From: Ruthenibacterium sp.
GTDB taxonomy: Bacteria; Bacillota; Clostridia; Oscillospirales; Ruminococcaceae
Reading direction: 5' to 3'
NCBI GenBank assembly: GCA_020025235.1
Contig: JAHHSL010000004.1
Span: 1 to 64,000 of the forward strand
DNA length: 64,000 bases
The position numbers were made by a program, and so were the translations under genes. Below are positions 50,871-59,332 of this stretch, piece after piece. Numbering within the stretch: position 1 is the stretch's first letter; every line of letters begins with the position of its first letter. The notes under the pieces were generated by a model that saw only the letters and a list, made by a program, of their open reading frames with translations, was not told the DNA's origin and did no database searches.

Positions 50871-50897
50871 CGGGCGGGTGAAAATACCGCCCGTTTT
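50871..50897 (+). terminator. Terminator-like hairpin between aroQ and aroA
   Basis: CGGGCGG (50871-50877) pairs with CCGCCCG (50887-50893), followed by TTTT. It would lower transcription of aroA relative to the earlier genes. Confidence 0.5.
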
Positions 50898-50915
50898 GTG
50901 AAAGAGGGCAAAAGC

Positions 50916-52208
50916 ATGAAGGCAGAGATCCACGGCGGGAAGTTCGGCGGCACGGTTTCGGCGCCGCCGTCCAAAAGTGCGGCACACCGCGCGCTGATCG
51001 CGGCGGCGCTTGCGGACGGAACGAGTGAAATTGGCAATTTCGGCCTGTCAGAGGATCTTTCTGCAACCATAAACGCACTGCGGGCGCTGGGGGCAGAGAT
51101 CACCGCCGGCAAAAACACGCTGACGGTGCACGGCACGGGCGGGCGCATCGCCGTGCCAAAGGGCGTTGTGGATTGCGGCGAAAGCGGCAGTACGCTGCGG
51201 TTTCTGCTCCCGCTGTTTTCGCTGTGCGGGCAAGCGGTGTGCTTTGCCGGACACGGGCGGCTGATGCAGCGCCCGCTTTCGGTGTATGAACACATTTTTG
51301 CGCAGCAGGGGCTGTGCTTTCAAAGGGATGCACAGCAGCTGCGCATACAGGGCGCTTTGCACGCGGGGGAATATACAGTTGCGGGCAATGTCAGCAGCCA
51401 GTTTATCACCGGCCTGCTGTTCGCGCTGCCGCTGCTTGGGCAGGACAGCGTGCTGCACATCCTGCCCCCGTTTGAAAGCGCGGGCTATGTGCATATGACG
51501 CTTGATGCTCTGCGCACGTTCGGCGTGCAGGCAGGATTTGTGCGGGAAGATACGATCGCCGTGCCGGGCACACAGCGCTATACGGCGTGCCGCACTGCAG
51601 TGGAGGGCGATTATTCGCAGGCGGCGTTTTTTGCCGTGCCCGCTGCGGTGCGCGGCGGTGCTGTGATCCGCGGGCTGGATGCGCAGTCGCTCCAGGGCGA
51701 CCGTGTGATTTTGGAATATCTGTCCCGCTGCGGCGCACGCTTTCACATAAGCGGGGACGCAGTCTGCTTTGAACCGTCCGTGCTGACGGGCGGCACGTTC
51801 AGCCTTGCCGATTGCCCCGACCTCGGCCCCGTGCTTATGGTGCTGGGCACGTTCTGCCGCGGTAAAACGGTGCTGACGCATGCACGGCGCCTGCGCATGA
51901 AAGAGAGTGACCGCATCGCCGCCATGCAGCAGGAACTGCGGAAAATGGGCGCGCAGATCACATCGGACGCCGACAGCGTCACCGTGACGGGTACGCCGCT
52001 GCACGGCTGCACCGGCCTTTCGGGCTGCGGCGACCACCGCGTCGTCATGGCACTGGCATCGGCTGCGGCTGCGGCGGGCGTGACGGTCGGCATCAGCGGC
52101 GCACAGGCAGTCGGCAAAAGCTGGCCGGGATTTTTTGATGTGCTGCGCAGCTGCGGCTGCACGGTGCAGTGCATGCCGGAAGCGGACGACGAGCAATTAC
52201 GGCATTAA
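50916..52208 (+). CDS. aroA: EPSP synthase
   Basis: A 430-residue 5-enolpyruvylshikimate-3-phosphate synthase. The substrate-binding motifs are KSAAHRALIAAALADG, CGESGSTLRFLLPL, and RLRMKESDRIAAMQ. It completes the path aroB-aroQ-aroE-aroK-aroA-aroC within this operon; the DAHP synthase step is not in the window. AGAGGG precedes the ATG at 50916. Confidence 0.95.
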   Translation: MKAEIHGGKFGGTVSAPPSKSAAHRALIAAALADGTSEIGNFGLSEDLSATINALRALGAEITAGKNTLTVHGTGGRIAVPKGVVDCGESGSTLRFLLPLFSLCGQAVCFAGHGRLMQRPLSVYEHIFAQQGLCFQRDAQQLRIQGALHAGEYTVAGNVSSQFITGLLFALPLLGQDSVLHILPPFESAGYVHMTLDALRTFGVQAGFVREDTIAVPGTQRYTACRTAVEGDYSQAAFFAVPAAVRGGAVIRGLDAQSLQGDRVILEYLSRCGARFHISGDAVCFEPSVLTGGTFSLADCPDLGPVLMVLGTFCRGKTVLTHARRLRMKESDRIAAMQQELRKMGAQITSDADSVTVTGTPLHGCTGLSGCGDHRVVMALASAAAAAGVTVGISGAQAVGKSWPGFFDVLRSCGCTVQCMPEADDEQLRH

Positions 52209-52217
52209 ACGGAATAC

Positions 52218-52253
52218 AAAAGCCGCCGGGGCGATACAGCCCCGGCGGCTTTT
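52218..52253. terminator. Bidirectional terminator
   Basis: AAAAGCCGCCGGGGC pairs with GCCCCGGCGGCTTTT; ends the shikimate operon and the convergent gene. Confidence 0.85.
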
Positions 52254-52294
52254 GTATGGGATCCGATCAATCGGCGCAAAGGCGGCGCACCGCA

Positions 52295-52996
52295 TCACTT
52301 CACGCACTTGCGGCACGGCTTATAGCCTTCGGCATCGGCCTGCTTCAGCGTTGTTTCCACAGGGTCGATCAGAAGCGGACAGTTTTTGCGGTGGTGATAA
52401 TGCGAGCCGATCAGGCGGGGGATCCACACGCGTTCGGAATCATCGGGCGCATCGGACGACGGCTCGGACGATTCCTGTCCTTCGGGTGCGGCGGATGAAG
52501 CGTTTTCCTCCTGCTTGTGCATGTTTTCTTCGGTCACGGCGTCCCGCAGGCCGTCCGCGTGGCCTTTTTCATAGCCTTCCACCTTGCCCTTGGCAAGCCC
52601 TGCGGCATAGCCGTCGGCGTAGGTGCCGTTTTCACGCAGGGCGGCGTCCCAACCCTCCTGATACGTCCCGCGTTCTTCCAGCGCGGCGGCATAGCCTTCG
52701 TCATAAGTGCCGTTTTCGCGCAGGGAATCATGCTTGCCGCGCTGATACAGCAAAACGCCGAGCGACACGAACAGAAGGATCACGGCACAAATGGCAAATG
52801 TCAGCACAAACCCGCGTGCAGCCGGAGACAGCTGTTCCAGAAAGCGGCAAAGATCCGGGGCTTTGCCGGAAGCCGGCTCTTCGGCGTCGTCAAATTCCAC
52901 GGCAGTGTGCACGGGCGGCACGGGGGGAAAGGCGTCGGATCGCGGCGGGGTGCCGGACGGCTGCGTATATTCACGCGTATTTTCATCGTTATTCAT
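52295..52996 (-). CDS. Membrane protein with 14-residue repeats and Cys/His tail
   Basis: A 233-residue protein. A Pro-rich N-terminus and one membrane helix (about 62-84) are followed by three 14-residue repeats of the form GTY-x-EGY-x-AAL (96-109, 110-123, 124-137) and a related GYEKGHADGL segment. The C-terminus has a possible metal site resembling Ada-type zinc motifs: H199-x-H-H, C206, then GYKPCRKC (C228, C231). I start at ATG 52996, preceded by AAAGGAA. Function unknown; a surface-anchoring or metal-linked role is only a guess. Confidence 0.65.
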   Translation of the reverse strand: MNNDENTREYTQPSGTPPRSDAFPPVPPVHTAVEFDDAEEPASGKAPDLCRFLEQLSPAARGFVLTFAICAVILLFVSLGVLLYQRGKHDSLRENGTYDEGYAAALEERGTYQEGWDAALRENGTYADGYAAGLAKGKVEGYEKGHADGLRDAVTEENMHKQEENASSAAPEGQESSEPSSDAPDDSERVWIPRLIGSHYHHRKNCPLLIDPVETTLKQADAEGYKPCRKCVK

Positions 52997-53149
52997 GCGC
53001 GTATTCCTTTCGGTGAAAAATTCTATCGGCAAGTATAGCATACAAACGGCAAAAAACACAAGCCCTATTCGTGCAAAAACAGTGTTTTGCGGGCGCGGGC
53101 GGGCAGAACGAGCCCAAAATGCGGCAAAAGCGTCTGCCTGCTGCAAAGC

Positions 53150-53182
53150 AAAAAAGGCAGCACCTGAATGTTCAGGTGCTGC
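53150..53182 (-). terminator. Terminator of the uxu genes
   Basis: On the minus strand, GGCAGCACCTGAA and TTCAGGTGCTGCC form a 13-bp stem followed by TTTTTT. Confidence 0.85.
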
Positions 53183-53209
53183 CGCGTCGATTTTTCAGTT
53201 ATGCCGGAA

Positions 53210-54061
53210 TTATACGCCGGAATAAGCGGAGAAGCCGCCGTCGATGGGGATGACAACGCCGGTGATGAAGGATGCAGCGGCATTGTTCAGCAGGAACAGC
53301 AGTGCGCCGTCCAGCTCTTCGCTTTCGCCGAAACGGCCCATCGGGGTAGCAGCAAGGATCTTGCCGGTACGCGCCGTCGGGGTGCCGTCTTCGTTCCACA
53401 GAAGAGCAGCGTTCTGCTTGGTGGAGAAGAAGCCCGGAGCGATCGCGTTGCAGCGGATGCCCACCTTGGAGAAGTGAACAGCCAGCCACTGGGTGAAGTT
53501 GGAGATTGCTGCCTTTGCGCCGGAGTATGCCGGGATCTTGGTCAGCGGGGTGTAGGCGTTCATGCTGCTGATGTTGATGATGTTGCAGCCTTCGCGGCCG
53601 ACCATCTGGCGTGCAAATGCCTGTGTCGGGATCAGGGTGCCCAGGAAGTTGAGGTTGAACACGAACTCAACGCCGGAAGCGTCCAGATCAAAGAAGCTCT
53701 TGGTGTCGGCGTCGATGTCGCCTTCTTCAAAATATTCCTTATCCGTGGTGGCGCGGGGATTGTTGCCGCCTGCACCGTTCACGAGGATATCGCATTTGCC
53801 GAAGTCCTTTTCGACAGCGTCTGCAACTTCATAGCAGACCGCTTTATCCAGAACATTGCATTTGTAAGCCTTCGCAATGCCGCCTTCTTCGGTGATCTCG
53901 TCTGCAAACTTCTGTGCAGCTTCTTCGTTCAGGTCAAGCAGAGCGACCTTTGCGCCTGCGCGGGCAAGGGTTTTTGCAAAAGCGCTGCAAAGCACGCCGC
54001 CTGCACCGGTAACAACGGCAACCTTGCCGGTCAGATCAGTATCAAGTACATTCTTGTTCAT
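53210..54061 (-). CDS. uxuB: D-mannonate oxidoreductase (short-chain dehydrogenase)
   Basis: A 283-residue SDR. The nucleotide loop is TGAGGVLCSAFAKTLA, the NNAG-equivalent is NGAGG, and the catalytic Tyr/Lys is YSGAKAA. It resembles the Bacillus-type UxuB (YjmF) that interconverts fructuronate and mannonate in glucuronate breakdown. I start at ATG 54061 (MNKNVLDTDLTGK), behind AAAGGAGC. It follows uxuA by 81 bases. Confidence 0.85.
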   Translation of the reverse strand: MNKNVLDTDLTGKVAVVTGAGGVLCSAFAKTLARAGAKVALLDLNEEAAQKFADEITEEGGIAKAYKCNVLDKAVCYEVADAVEKDFGKCDILVNGAGGNNPRATTDKEYFEEGDIDADTKSFFDLDASGVEFVFNLNFLGTLIPTQAFARQMVGREGCNIINISSMNAYTPLTKIPAYSGAKAAISNFTQWLAVHFSKVGIRCNAIAPGFFSTKQNAALLWNEDGTPTARTGKILAATPMGRFGESEELDGALLFLLNNAAASFITGVVIPIDGGFSAYSGV

Positions 54062-54142
54062 GGAAATTACGCTCCTTTCATACGTTGCGAAGGACAGGCG
54101 GCGCCGCGCCGCCTGTCTGTTTTGCATTTTTGGAAAAACCGC

Positions 54143-55189
54143 TTACTTGTGGTTCTTTTCGCAGGCCTCGAACAGACCGTTGATATACGTTGCGCCCAGT
54201 GCGCGGTCAAACAGGCCGTAGCCCGGTTTGCCGGTTTCGCCCCAGATCATGCGGCCGTGGTCCGGACGGACATAGCCGTCAAAGCCGGTTTCGACAAGCG
54301 CATTGACGATCTCATAGATATCAAGGCTGCCGCAGGAGGACAGATGTGCGCGCTCTTCAAAGCTGCCGTCCTCCATGATCTTGACGTTGCGGATGTGCAT
54401 GAAGCCGATGCGGTTCATTGCGCTGTATTTGCGCACCATGGCGACAACGTCGTTGGAAGCCGCGCAGCCAAGGCTGCCGGTGCACAGGCACAGCGAGTTT
54501 GCCGGGCTGTCCACGATCTTCAGGAAGCGGTCCAGATTTTCCTCGCAGGTGATGATGCGGGGCAGACCGAAAATGGGATAGGGGGGATCGTCCGGGTGGA
54601 TTGCCATGACGACGCCGCATTCCTCTGCGACGGGGATGACCTTTTTCAGGAAGCGTTCCAGGTTCTTCCACAGGCCTTCCGCACCGATCTCGCCGTAGGC
54701 GCTGATCAGTTCGCGCACTTCTTCCTGCGAATAGCTGGAATCCCAGCCCGGCAGGTGGATGTCGTCCTTCAGGGGATCAAGACCCTTCATCTGGTCCCAA
54801 TACATAACAAGGCTGGTGGAGCCGTCAGCGGCCTTTTTGTCCAGCTGTGTGCGCGTCCAGTCGAAAACCGGCATGAAGTTGTAGGTGACGCACTTTACGC
54901 CGTGTTTTGCGCAGCGGCGGATGTTTTCGCAGTAGACTTCCAGCAGTTCGTCCACATTGTTGCGGCCCAGCTTGATATCCTCGTGAACGGGGATGCTTTC
55001 TACAACGTCGAACACAAGGCCGTGTGCTTTGCATTCGGCAGCCATTTTGGCAATGCTTTCTTCAGGCCATACTTCGCCCGGCTTAACATCGTAAACAGCA
55101 GAAACGATGCTGTGCATGCCCGGGATCTGCGAGATATACTCCAAAGAAATGGGGTCGGATTCGCCATACCAGCGGAATGACATTTTCAT
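54143..55189 (-). CDS. uxuA: Mannonate dehydratase
   Basis: A 348-residue TIM-barrel enzyme dehydrating D-mannonate to 2-keto-3-deoxygluconate. Family features are FRWYGESDPISLEYISQIPG at the N-terminus, VYDVKPGEVWPEESI, MAIHPDDPPYPIFGLPRI and VRPDHGRMIWGE near the C-terminus. RBS GGGAGG precedes ATG 55189. With uxuB it forms part of hexuronate use; uxaC and KDG kinase/aldolase are not in the window. Confidence 0.92.
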   Translation of the reverse strand: MKMSFRWYGESDPISLEYISQIPGMHSIVSAVYDVKPGEVWPEESIAKMAAECKAHGLVFDVVESIPVHEDIKLGRNNVDELLEVYCENIRRCAKHGVKCVTYNFMPVFDWTRTQLDKKAADGSTSLVMYWDQMKGLDPLKDDIHLPGWDSSYSQEEVRELISAYGEIGAEGLWKNLERFLKKVIPVAEECGVVMAIHPDDPPYPIFGLPRIITCEENLDRFLKIVDSPANSLCLCTGSLGCAASNDVVAMVRKYSAMNRIGFMHIRNVKIMEDGSFEERAHLSSCGSLDIYEIVNALVETGFDGYVRPDHGRMIWGETGKPGYGLFDRALGATYINGLFEACEKNHK

Positions 55190-55281
55190 GGTAAAAACCT
55201 CCCGAAAAATTTTATGCAGGGGTTGCATTTTTCAGCGTGCTGCACACAGGCAGCAGTCTATAGTTTTAGTTTACCACACGA

Positions 55282-55337
55282 AATTACAATAAAAATTGTT
55301 ATTATTGCTTGACGCATTGTAAAACTTGTTTTAAACT
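55282..55337. promoter_or_regulatory. uxuA/araC-type divergent promoter region with operator-like palindrome
   Basis: AATTACAAT (55282-55290) and ATTGTTATT (55295-55303) form an inverted repeat (8 of 9 bases paired). To its right TTGACG (55309-55314), a 17-base spacer and TAAACT (55332-55337) read toward the AraC-type gene. To its left, TAAACT on the minus strand is a possible -10 for uxuA. Confidence 0.5.
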
Positions 55338-55396
55338 AGAAAGCGAGAAGAACCGGCGCGGAAAAGCGGCGGAAACTGCGGAAAGGGGGCAGGGCT

Positions 55397-56290
55397 TTGG
55401 CGGCACAGGCACAGCATTTTACACAGCGTCAGCACATGCTTTCGCCCGGGTATGAAATCTTCCGCTACTGTGACTGCGACCTGGGCGAGGTATCGCTGCA
55501 CCACCATGATTTTTATGAAATCTATCTTTTTTTAAAGGGAAATGTGGAATACAGCGTGGAAAGCCGCATCTACCGGCTTGTGCCGGGGGATATCCTGTTC
55601 ATCAGCCCTATGGAACTGCACCAGCCGCGCATCGTGGATGATGCAGCGGTGTACGAACGCATGGTGCTGTGGCTGGATAAGCGCTATCTGGAAAAGCTGA
55701 GCACACCGCAGACGAGCCTGACGCGCTGCTTTGATACAAGCCAGCCCAACCACACGAACCTTCTGCGCCTTACGCCCACACAGCTGGCCGAGGTGCAGAC
55801 GCTTATGGAGCAGCTTGCGGCGGAAAGCAGCGAACCGGCCAAAAGCAGCTACGGCAGCGATATCGTGGCGCAGGGCTGCCTGCTGCAGCTTCTGGCGCAG
55901 CTCAACCGTCTGGCCATGGAATCCGGCGTGCACCATGAAGTGCAGGATCAGTCCGGCCCGGTGATCGCCGAAGTGCTGGAATACATCAACGAGCATTATC
56001 CGGACGAGCTTTCGCTCGATCTGCTCGCTTCGCGCTTTTTCATCAGCAAATATCATCTTGCGCACGAATTTCACCGTCTGGTGGGCACGAGCGTATACCG
56101 TTACATCATCCAAAAGCGCCTTGTGATCGCAAAGCAGATGCTTTCCAACGGCGTTGCGCCGACAGATGTGTACAGCCACTGCGGTTTCGGCGATTATGCC
56201 AATTTCTACCGTGCGTTCAAAGCGGAATATCATATCAGCCCGAAACAGTTCACGGGTCGGGCCGGTAAGGAAAATACATTTGGAGGTTAA
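55397..56290 (+). CDS. AraC-family transcriptional regulator
   Basis: A 297-residue regulator. Residues about 20-100 are an AraC-type cupin sugar-binding domain (HHHDFYEIYLFLKGNVEY, then VPGDILFISPMELHQP), and residues about 195-295 are two helix-turn-helix motifs (LDLLASRFFISKYHLAHEFH; VAPTDVYSHCGFGDYANFYR). A TTG start at 55397 follows AAAGGGGGC. It is divergent from uxuAB, so hexuronate-responsive control is likely (inference). Confidence 0.88.
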   Translation: MAAQAQHFTQRQHMLSPGYEIFRYCDCDLGEVSLHHHDFYEIYLFLKGNVEYSVESRIYRLVPGDILFISPMELHQPRIVDDAAVYERMVLWLDKRYLEKLSTPQTSLTRCFDTSQPNHTNLLRLTPTQLAEVQTLMEQLAAESSEPAKSSYGSDIVAQGCLLQLLAQLNRLAMESGVHHEVQDQSGPVIAEVLEYINEHYPDELSLDLLASRFFISKYHLAHEFHRLVGTSVYRYIIQKRLVIAKQMLSNGVAPTDVYSHCGFGDYANFYRAFKAEYHISPKQFTGRAGKENTFGG

Positions 56291-56294
56291 GAAA

Positions 56295-57152
56295 ATGTTT
56301 ACAGTATCCAAGACAAAACAGGGCGAATACACCGCCTATGTGCTGGCCGATACAAACGCCGGCACAACGGCGACCGTCGTGCCCGAAAAGGGCGGCATGG
56401 TCACAAGCATTACCAAGAACGGCGACGAATATTCCTGGCTGCGTGAGCCGAACTTTTCACTGCCCGAACGCCCGCGCTGCGCGGTTCCGGTGCTGTTCCC
56501 GATGTGCGGCCGCGTGCCCGAAGCGGGCAACCCCTTCAAGGGCGAAAACTATCCCATGGAGATCCACGGCATCGTGCACAGCGAACCGTGGGAGCTGGTG
56601 GAAACCGGCACCGAGGACGGCGCATCCGTCACCGTGCGCATCCGCGACACCGAAGAAATGCACAAAAGCTATCCGTATTCGTTCTGCGTCACGCTGCGCT
56701 ATGTGCTCAAGGGCACCGAGCTGCGCTTTGAGGCAAAGTATGAAAACACCGGCAGCGACGATATGCCGTACAGCTTCGGCTTCCACCCGTATTTCCGCAT
56801 TTCCGATGTGCGCAATCTGGAATGGGATCTGACGGCGAAAGAGACGTTCGACGCCGCATCCGGTAAAAACGTGCCGTTCACGGGCGTGGATTTCCCGTAT
56901 GACGACGAGCAGACCGAGCGCCGCTATAAGGACGTTGTCAGCCCGATGAGCTTCCGCGATAAAGAGACGGGCCACGAAGTGACGATCCGCTTTGACGAAA
57001 ACTATCACTATGCCGTGCTGTGGAGCCAGTGCCAGCTGGGCTTCGTGTGCATGGAACCGTGGAACGGCTATCCCGGCAGCCTTGCCGCGCCCGACCACGA
57101 AACGCTGGCTCCGGGCTGTGCAAAGCAGGCCGTGTTCAGCATCGAGTTCTGA
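56295..57152 (+). CDS. Aldose 1-epimerase family protein
   Basis: A 285-residue galactose-mutarotase-like protein. It has a beta-sandwich with the segments YSWLREPNFSLPERPRC, MEIHGIVHSEPW and SFGFHPYFRI, typical of the aldose epimerase family. It catalyses interconversion of sugar anomers. The gene starts four bases after the AraC stop, with GGAGG inside the araC end, so it is co-transcribed and may belong to the same sugar pathway. Confidence 0.85.
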   Translation: MFTVSKTKQGEYTAYVLADTNAGTTATVVPEKGGMVTSITKNGDEYSWLREPNFSLPERPRCAVPVLFPMCGRVPEAGNPFKGENYPMEIHGIVHSEPWELVETGTEDGASVTVRIRDTEEMHKSYPYSFCVTLRYVLKGTELRFEAKYENTGSDDMPYSFGFHPYFRISDVRNLEWDLTAKETFDAASGKNVPFTGVDFPYDDEQTERRYKDVVSPMSFRDKETGHEVTIRFDENYHYAVLWSQCQLGFVCMEPWNGYPGSLAAPDHETLAPGCAKQAVFSIEF

Positions 57153-57172
57153 TTTTCCGAAAGAAAACGCAA

Positions 57173-57202
57173 AAAACGGCGTGACCGCGGTCACGCCGTT
57201 TT
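57173..57202 (+). terminator. Terminator after the aldose epimerase gene
   Basis: AAAACGGCGTGACC pairs with GGTCACGCCGTTTT; probably serves both strands. Confidence 0.85.
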
Positions 57203-57253
57203 CTTTTTGAAAAAGAAGAATAATCAAAGGGCAAAGCGGAGCGGGCAGTGTGT

Positions 57254-57871
57254 TTACCGCTGCAGAATCAGAAGGCCGGAGCAGTGCGAACAAGGCTCAA
57301 AGCGCAGCTGCGGGAAAAACGGCGTCAGCTCGTCATACACAAAGTAGATTTCGTCTGAATCCCAGCTGTCTGCGGCGGCTGTGCGGCAGGCGTTCCATTC
57401 ATCGCGGGTGCGGAACATCACATCCCCGACGTAGATCGCACCGCCTTCGTTCAAAAGCGGCAGAAGGCTGTGAAGAAAGGGAATCTTCTGCGCATCGGTC
57501 AGATGATGCAGCGAATAGGTGGCGATGATCGCATCATAGGTGCGCTGCGCCAGCGGGGCGCACAGCCCTTCGGAAAAATCGCCGCGGTACAGGGCGGCGT
57601 CCGGCATTTTCTGCTGCGCGATATCCAGCATGCGGGCGGAAAAATCCTGCCCGTAAATATGGCAGCCCTGCTCGTAAAGGCGGGTGCTCAGCACGGCGGT
57701 GCCAAAGCCGATGTCCAGCACGTCTTTTGCGTGCGCCGAAAGGATCCGGCCGTAAATTTCGTTCATCAGTCTGCGGTATCCGGCAAACGGATAGACGTCT
57801 GTATCGTCGGAAATGCCGACGCTTTTGTCGTAATCGTCTGCCCAAAGGTCAAAGCCGCTGTCGTTCATCAT
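57254..57871 (-). CDS. Class I SAM-dependent methyltransferase
   Basis: A 205-residue protein with a Methyltransf_25-like domain: VLDIGFGTAVLSTRLYEQG near residue 48, YGQDFSARMLDIA after it and DAIIATYSLHHLTD in the middle. Substrate unknown. ATG at 57871 is used because GGAGGG lies at the correct distance; ATG 57868 is the alternative. It lies downstream of the DNA polymerase gene, separated by 75 bases. Confidence 0.85.
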   Translation of the reverse strand: MMNDSGFDLWADDYDKSVGISDDTDVYPFAGYRRLMNEIYGRILSAHAKDVLDIGFGTAVLSTRLYEQGCHIYGQDFSARMLDIAQQKMPDAALYRGDFSEGLCAPLAQRTYDAIIATYSLHHLTDAQKIPFLHSLLPLLNEGGAIYVGDVMFRTRDEWNACRTAAADSWDSDEIYFVYDELTPFFPQLRFEPCSHCSGLLILQR

Positions 57872-57946
57872 AAACAGGTCCCTCCATTCAATCAAATCAG
57901 GTTCGGAAAAAGTAATGCGGAAAACGCCGCCCGTGCCGGCCGCCGT

Positions 57947-59185
57947 TCAGGCGGGGTCATCGGAAAATTCGATGTCCTCCAGCCCGATGTCGTTGCGGAT
58001 CACGCTGCCGGGGGCAATGGACGTCCGCCCGTATTTTTTGCGGATGGAATCAAGGCTCTGCTCGAGCCGTTCGCGCTTTTCGTCCCGTTTTGTCTGCGTT
58101 TCAAACAGGGAAAGCTGCTGCGCCTGATTCCCGTCCGAAAGGTTCAGCGCCGTGACGGTGAGCATGCGGATCGGCATGCCCGCGCGGCGGTTTGCCAGCA
58201 CAAGCTCCAGTGCGGCGCGGGCGATATCCTGTGCAAGATGCGTCGGGGCGTCCAGCTGCTTTTGACGGGAAATGCTTTTGAAATCGGGGTCGCGGATCAG
58301 CACCTGCACCGCCGAGGTGTACAGCCCGTGCTCGCGCAGGCGGAAGGCCACTTCATCGGAAAGTGCGTTCAGTCCGGCGCGGATGTCCGCCTGCGAAACA
58401 AGATCGCGCGCAAAGGTCATGCCGTTGCCGACGCTTTTCACCTCCGGGCGTTCTTCGGCACACACGACAGGCGACTGATCTTCCCCCCGCGCATAGGCGC
58501 CCAGCTGCGGGCCAAGCTTTCCCAGACGTGCGCGCAGCGTTTCATCGGGCATGGCGGCAAGCTGGCCGATGTTTTTTACACCCAGCGCGGCAAGCGTGCG
58601 CGCGGTTGCCTGTCCCACATACAAAAGCGCGCCGACGGGCAGCGGCCATACAAGGGTGCGGAAGTTTTCGCGGCTGATGACCGTGACGGCGTCCGGCTTT
58701 TTGTAATCGGAGCCAAGCTTGGCAAACACCTTGTTGAAGCTGACGCCCACGCTGATCGTCAGCCCGGTTTCGGCCTTGACGGTTTCGCGGATGCGGTGCG
58801 CGGTTTCTTCGGGCGTATTTCCGAAGAAATGCCATGTGTGCGTCATGTCCAGCCAGTCCTCGTCGATGCCGAAGGATTCGATGCGGTCGGTAAAGCGCGC
58901 ATAGATCGCGTTGACAGTGCGGCTCAGGCTGCGGTAAAGCGCGCGGTGGGGCGGCAGGAACACAAGCTGCGGACATTTGCGCTTTGCGCTCCACGCCGTT
59001 TCCGCCGTCTGGATGTTATAGCGTTTTGCCGCTTCGTTCTTGGCAAGGATGATGCCGTGGCGGTCGTCGCGGCTGCCGCACACGGCCACGGGCACATCCC
59101 GCAGTTCGGGGTGGGACAAAAGCTCTGCCGAAGCATAAAAGCAGTTGCAGTCACAGTGAAAAATCACACGCTCCGTATCCGGCAT
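57947..59185 (-). CDS. dinB: Y-family DNA polymerase (DinB-like)
   Basis: A 412-residue translesion polymerase. The catalytic residues are kept: the first Asp in FHCDCNCFYASAEL and SFGIDEDWLD for the D-E pair (near residue 105). Further family parts are AKLGSDYKKPD (fingers/palm), LGVKNIGQLA (HhH) and a little-finger domain at 240-350. The ATG at 59185 is better placed than the GTG at 59194 relative to AAAAGGAGT. A beta-clamp motif is possible in the C-terminal tail (QQLSLFE). Confidence 0.92.
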   Translation of the reverse strand: MPDTERVIFHCDCNCFYASAELLSHPELRDVPVAVCGSRDDRHGIILAKNEAAKRYNIQTAETAWSAKRKCPQLVFLPPHRALYRSLSRTVNAIYARFTDRIESFGIDEDWLDMTHTWHFFGNTPEETAHRIRETVKAETGLTISVGVSFNKVFAKLGSDYKKPDAVTVISRENFRTLVWPLPVGALLYVGQATARTLAALGVKNIGQLAAMPDETLRARLGKLGPQLGAYARGEDQSPVVCAEERPEVKSVGNGMTFARDLVSQADIRAGLNALSDEVAFRLREHGLYTSAVQVLIRDPDFKSISRQKQLDAPTHLAQDIARAALELVLANRRAGMPIRMLTVTALNLSDGNQAQQLSLFETQTKRDEKRERLEQSLDSIRKKYGRTSIAPGSVIRNDIGLEDIEFSDDPA

Positions 59186-59235
59186 TCCGTTCACACTCCT
59201 TTTACATTTTCAGTCGATATTATAACATTTTCTTT

Positions 59236-59264
59236 TTGATTATTCCATAATCTTGTAGTATAAT
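59236..59264 (+). promoter_or_regulatory. Promoter of the zinc-ribbon protein gene
   Basis: TTGATT (59236-59241), a 17-base spacer and TATAAT (59259-59264). Confidence 0.7.
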
Positions 59265-59332
59265 AAAAGCAATCCGAAGAGGGAAACCGGTCGGAAAACA
59301 GAACATGCATGAAGGGAAAGGAGTCTTTGGGA

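Noticed and set aside
57947..59185. Suspected inactive Y-family polymerase because DCN replaces DMD at the N-terminus.
   Set aside because: The catalytic first Asp and the D-E pair are present. Many Firmicute DinB enzymes have DxN at this position.
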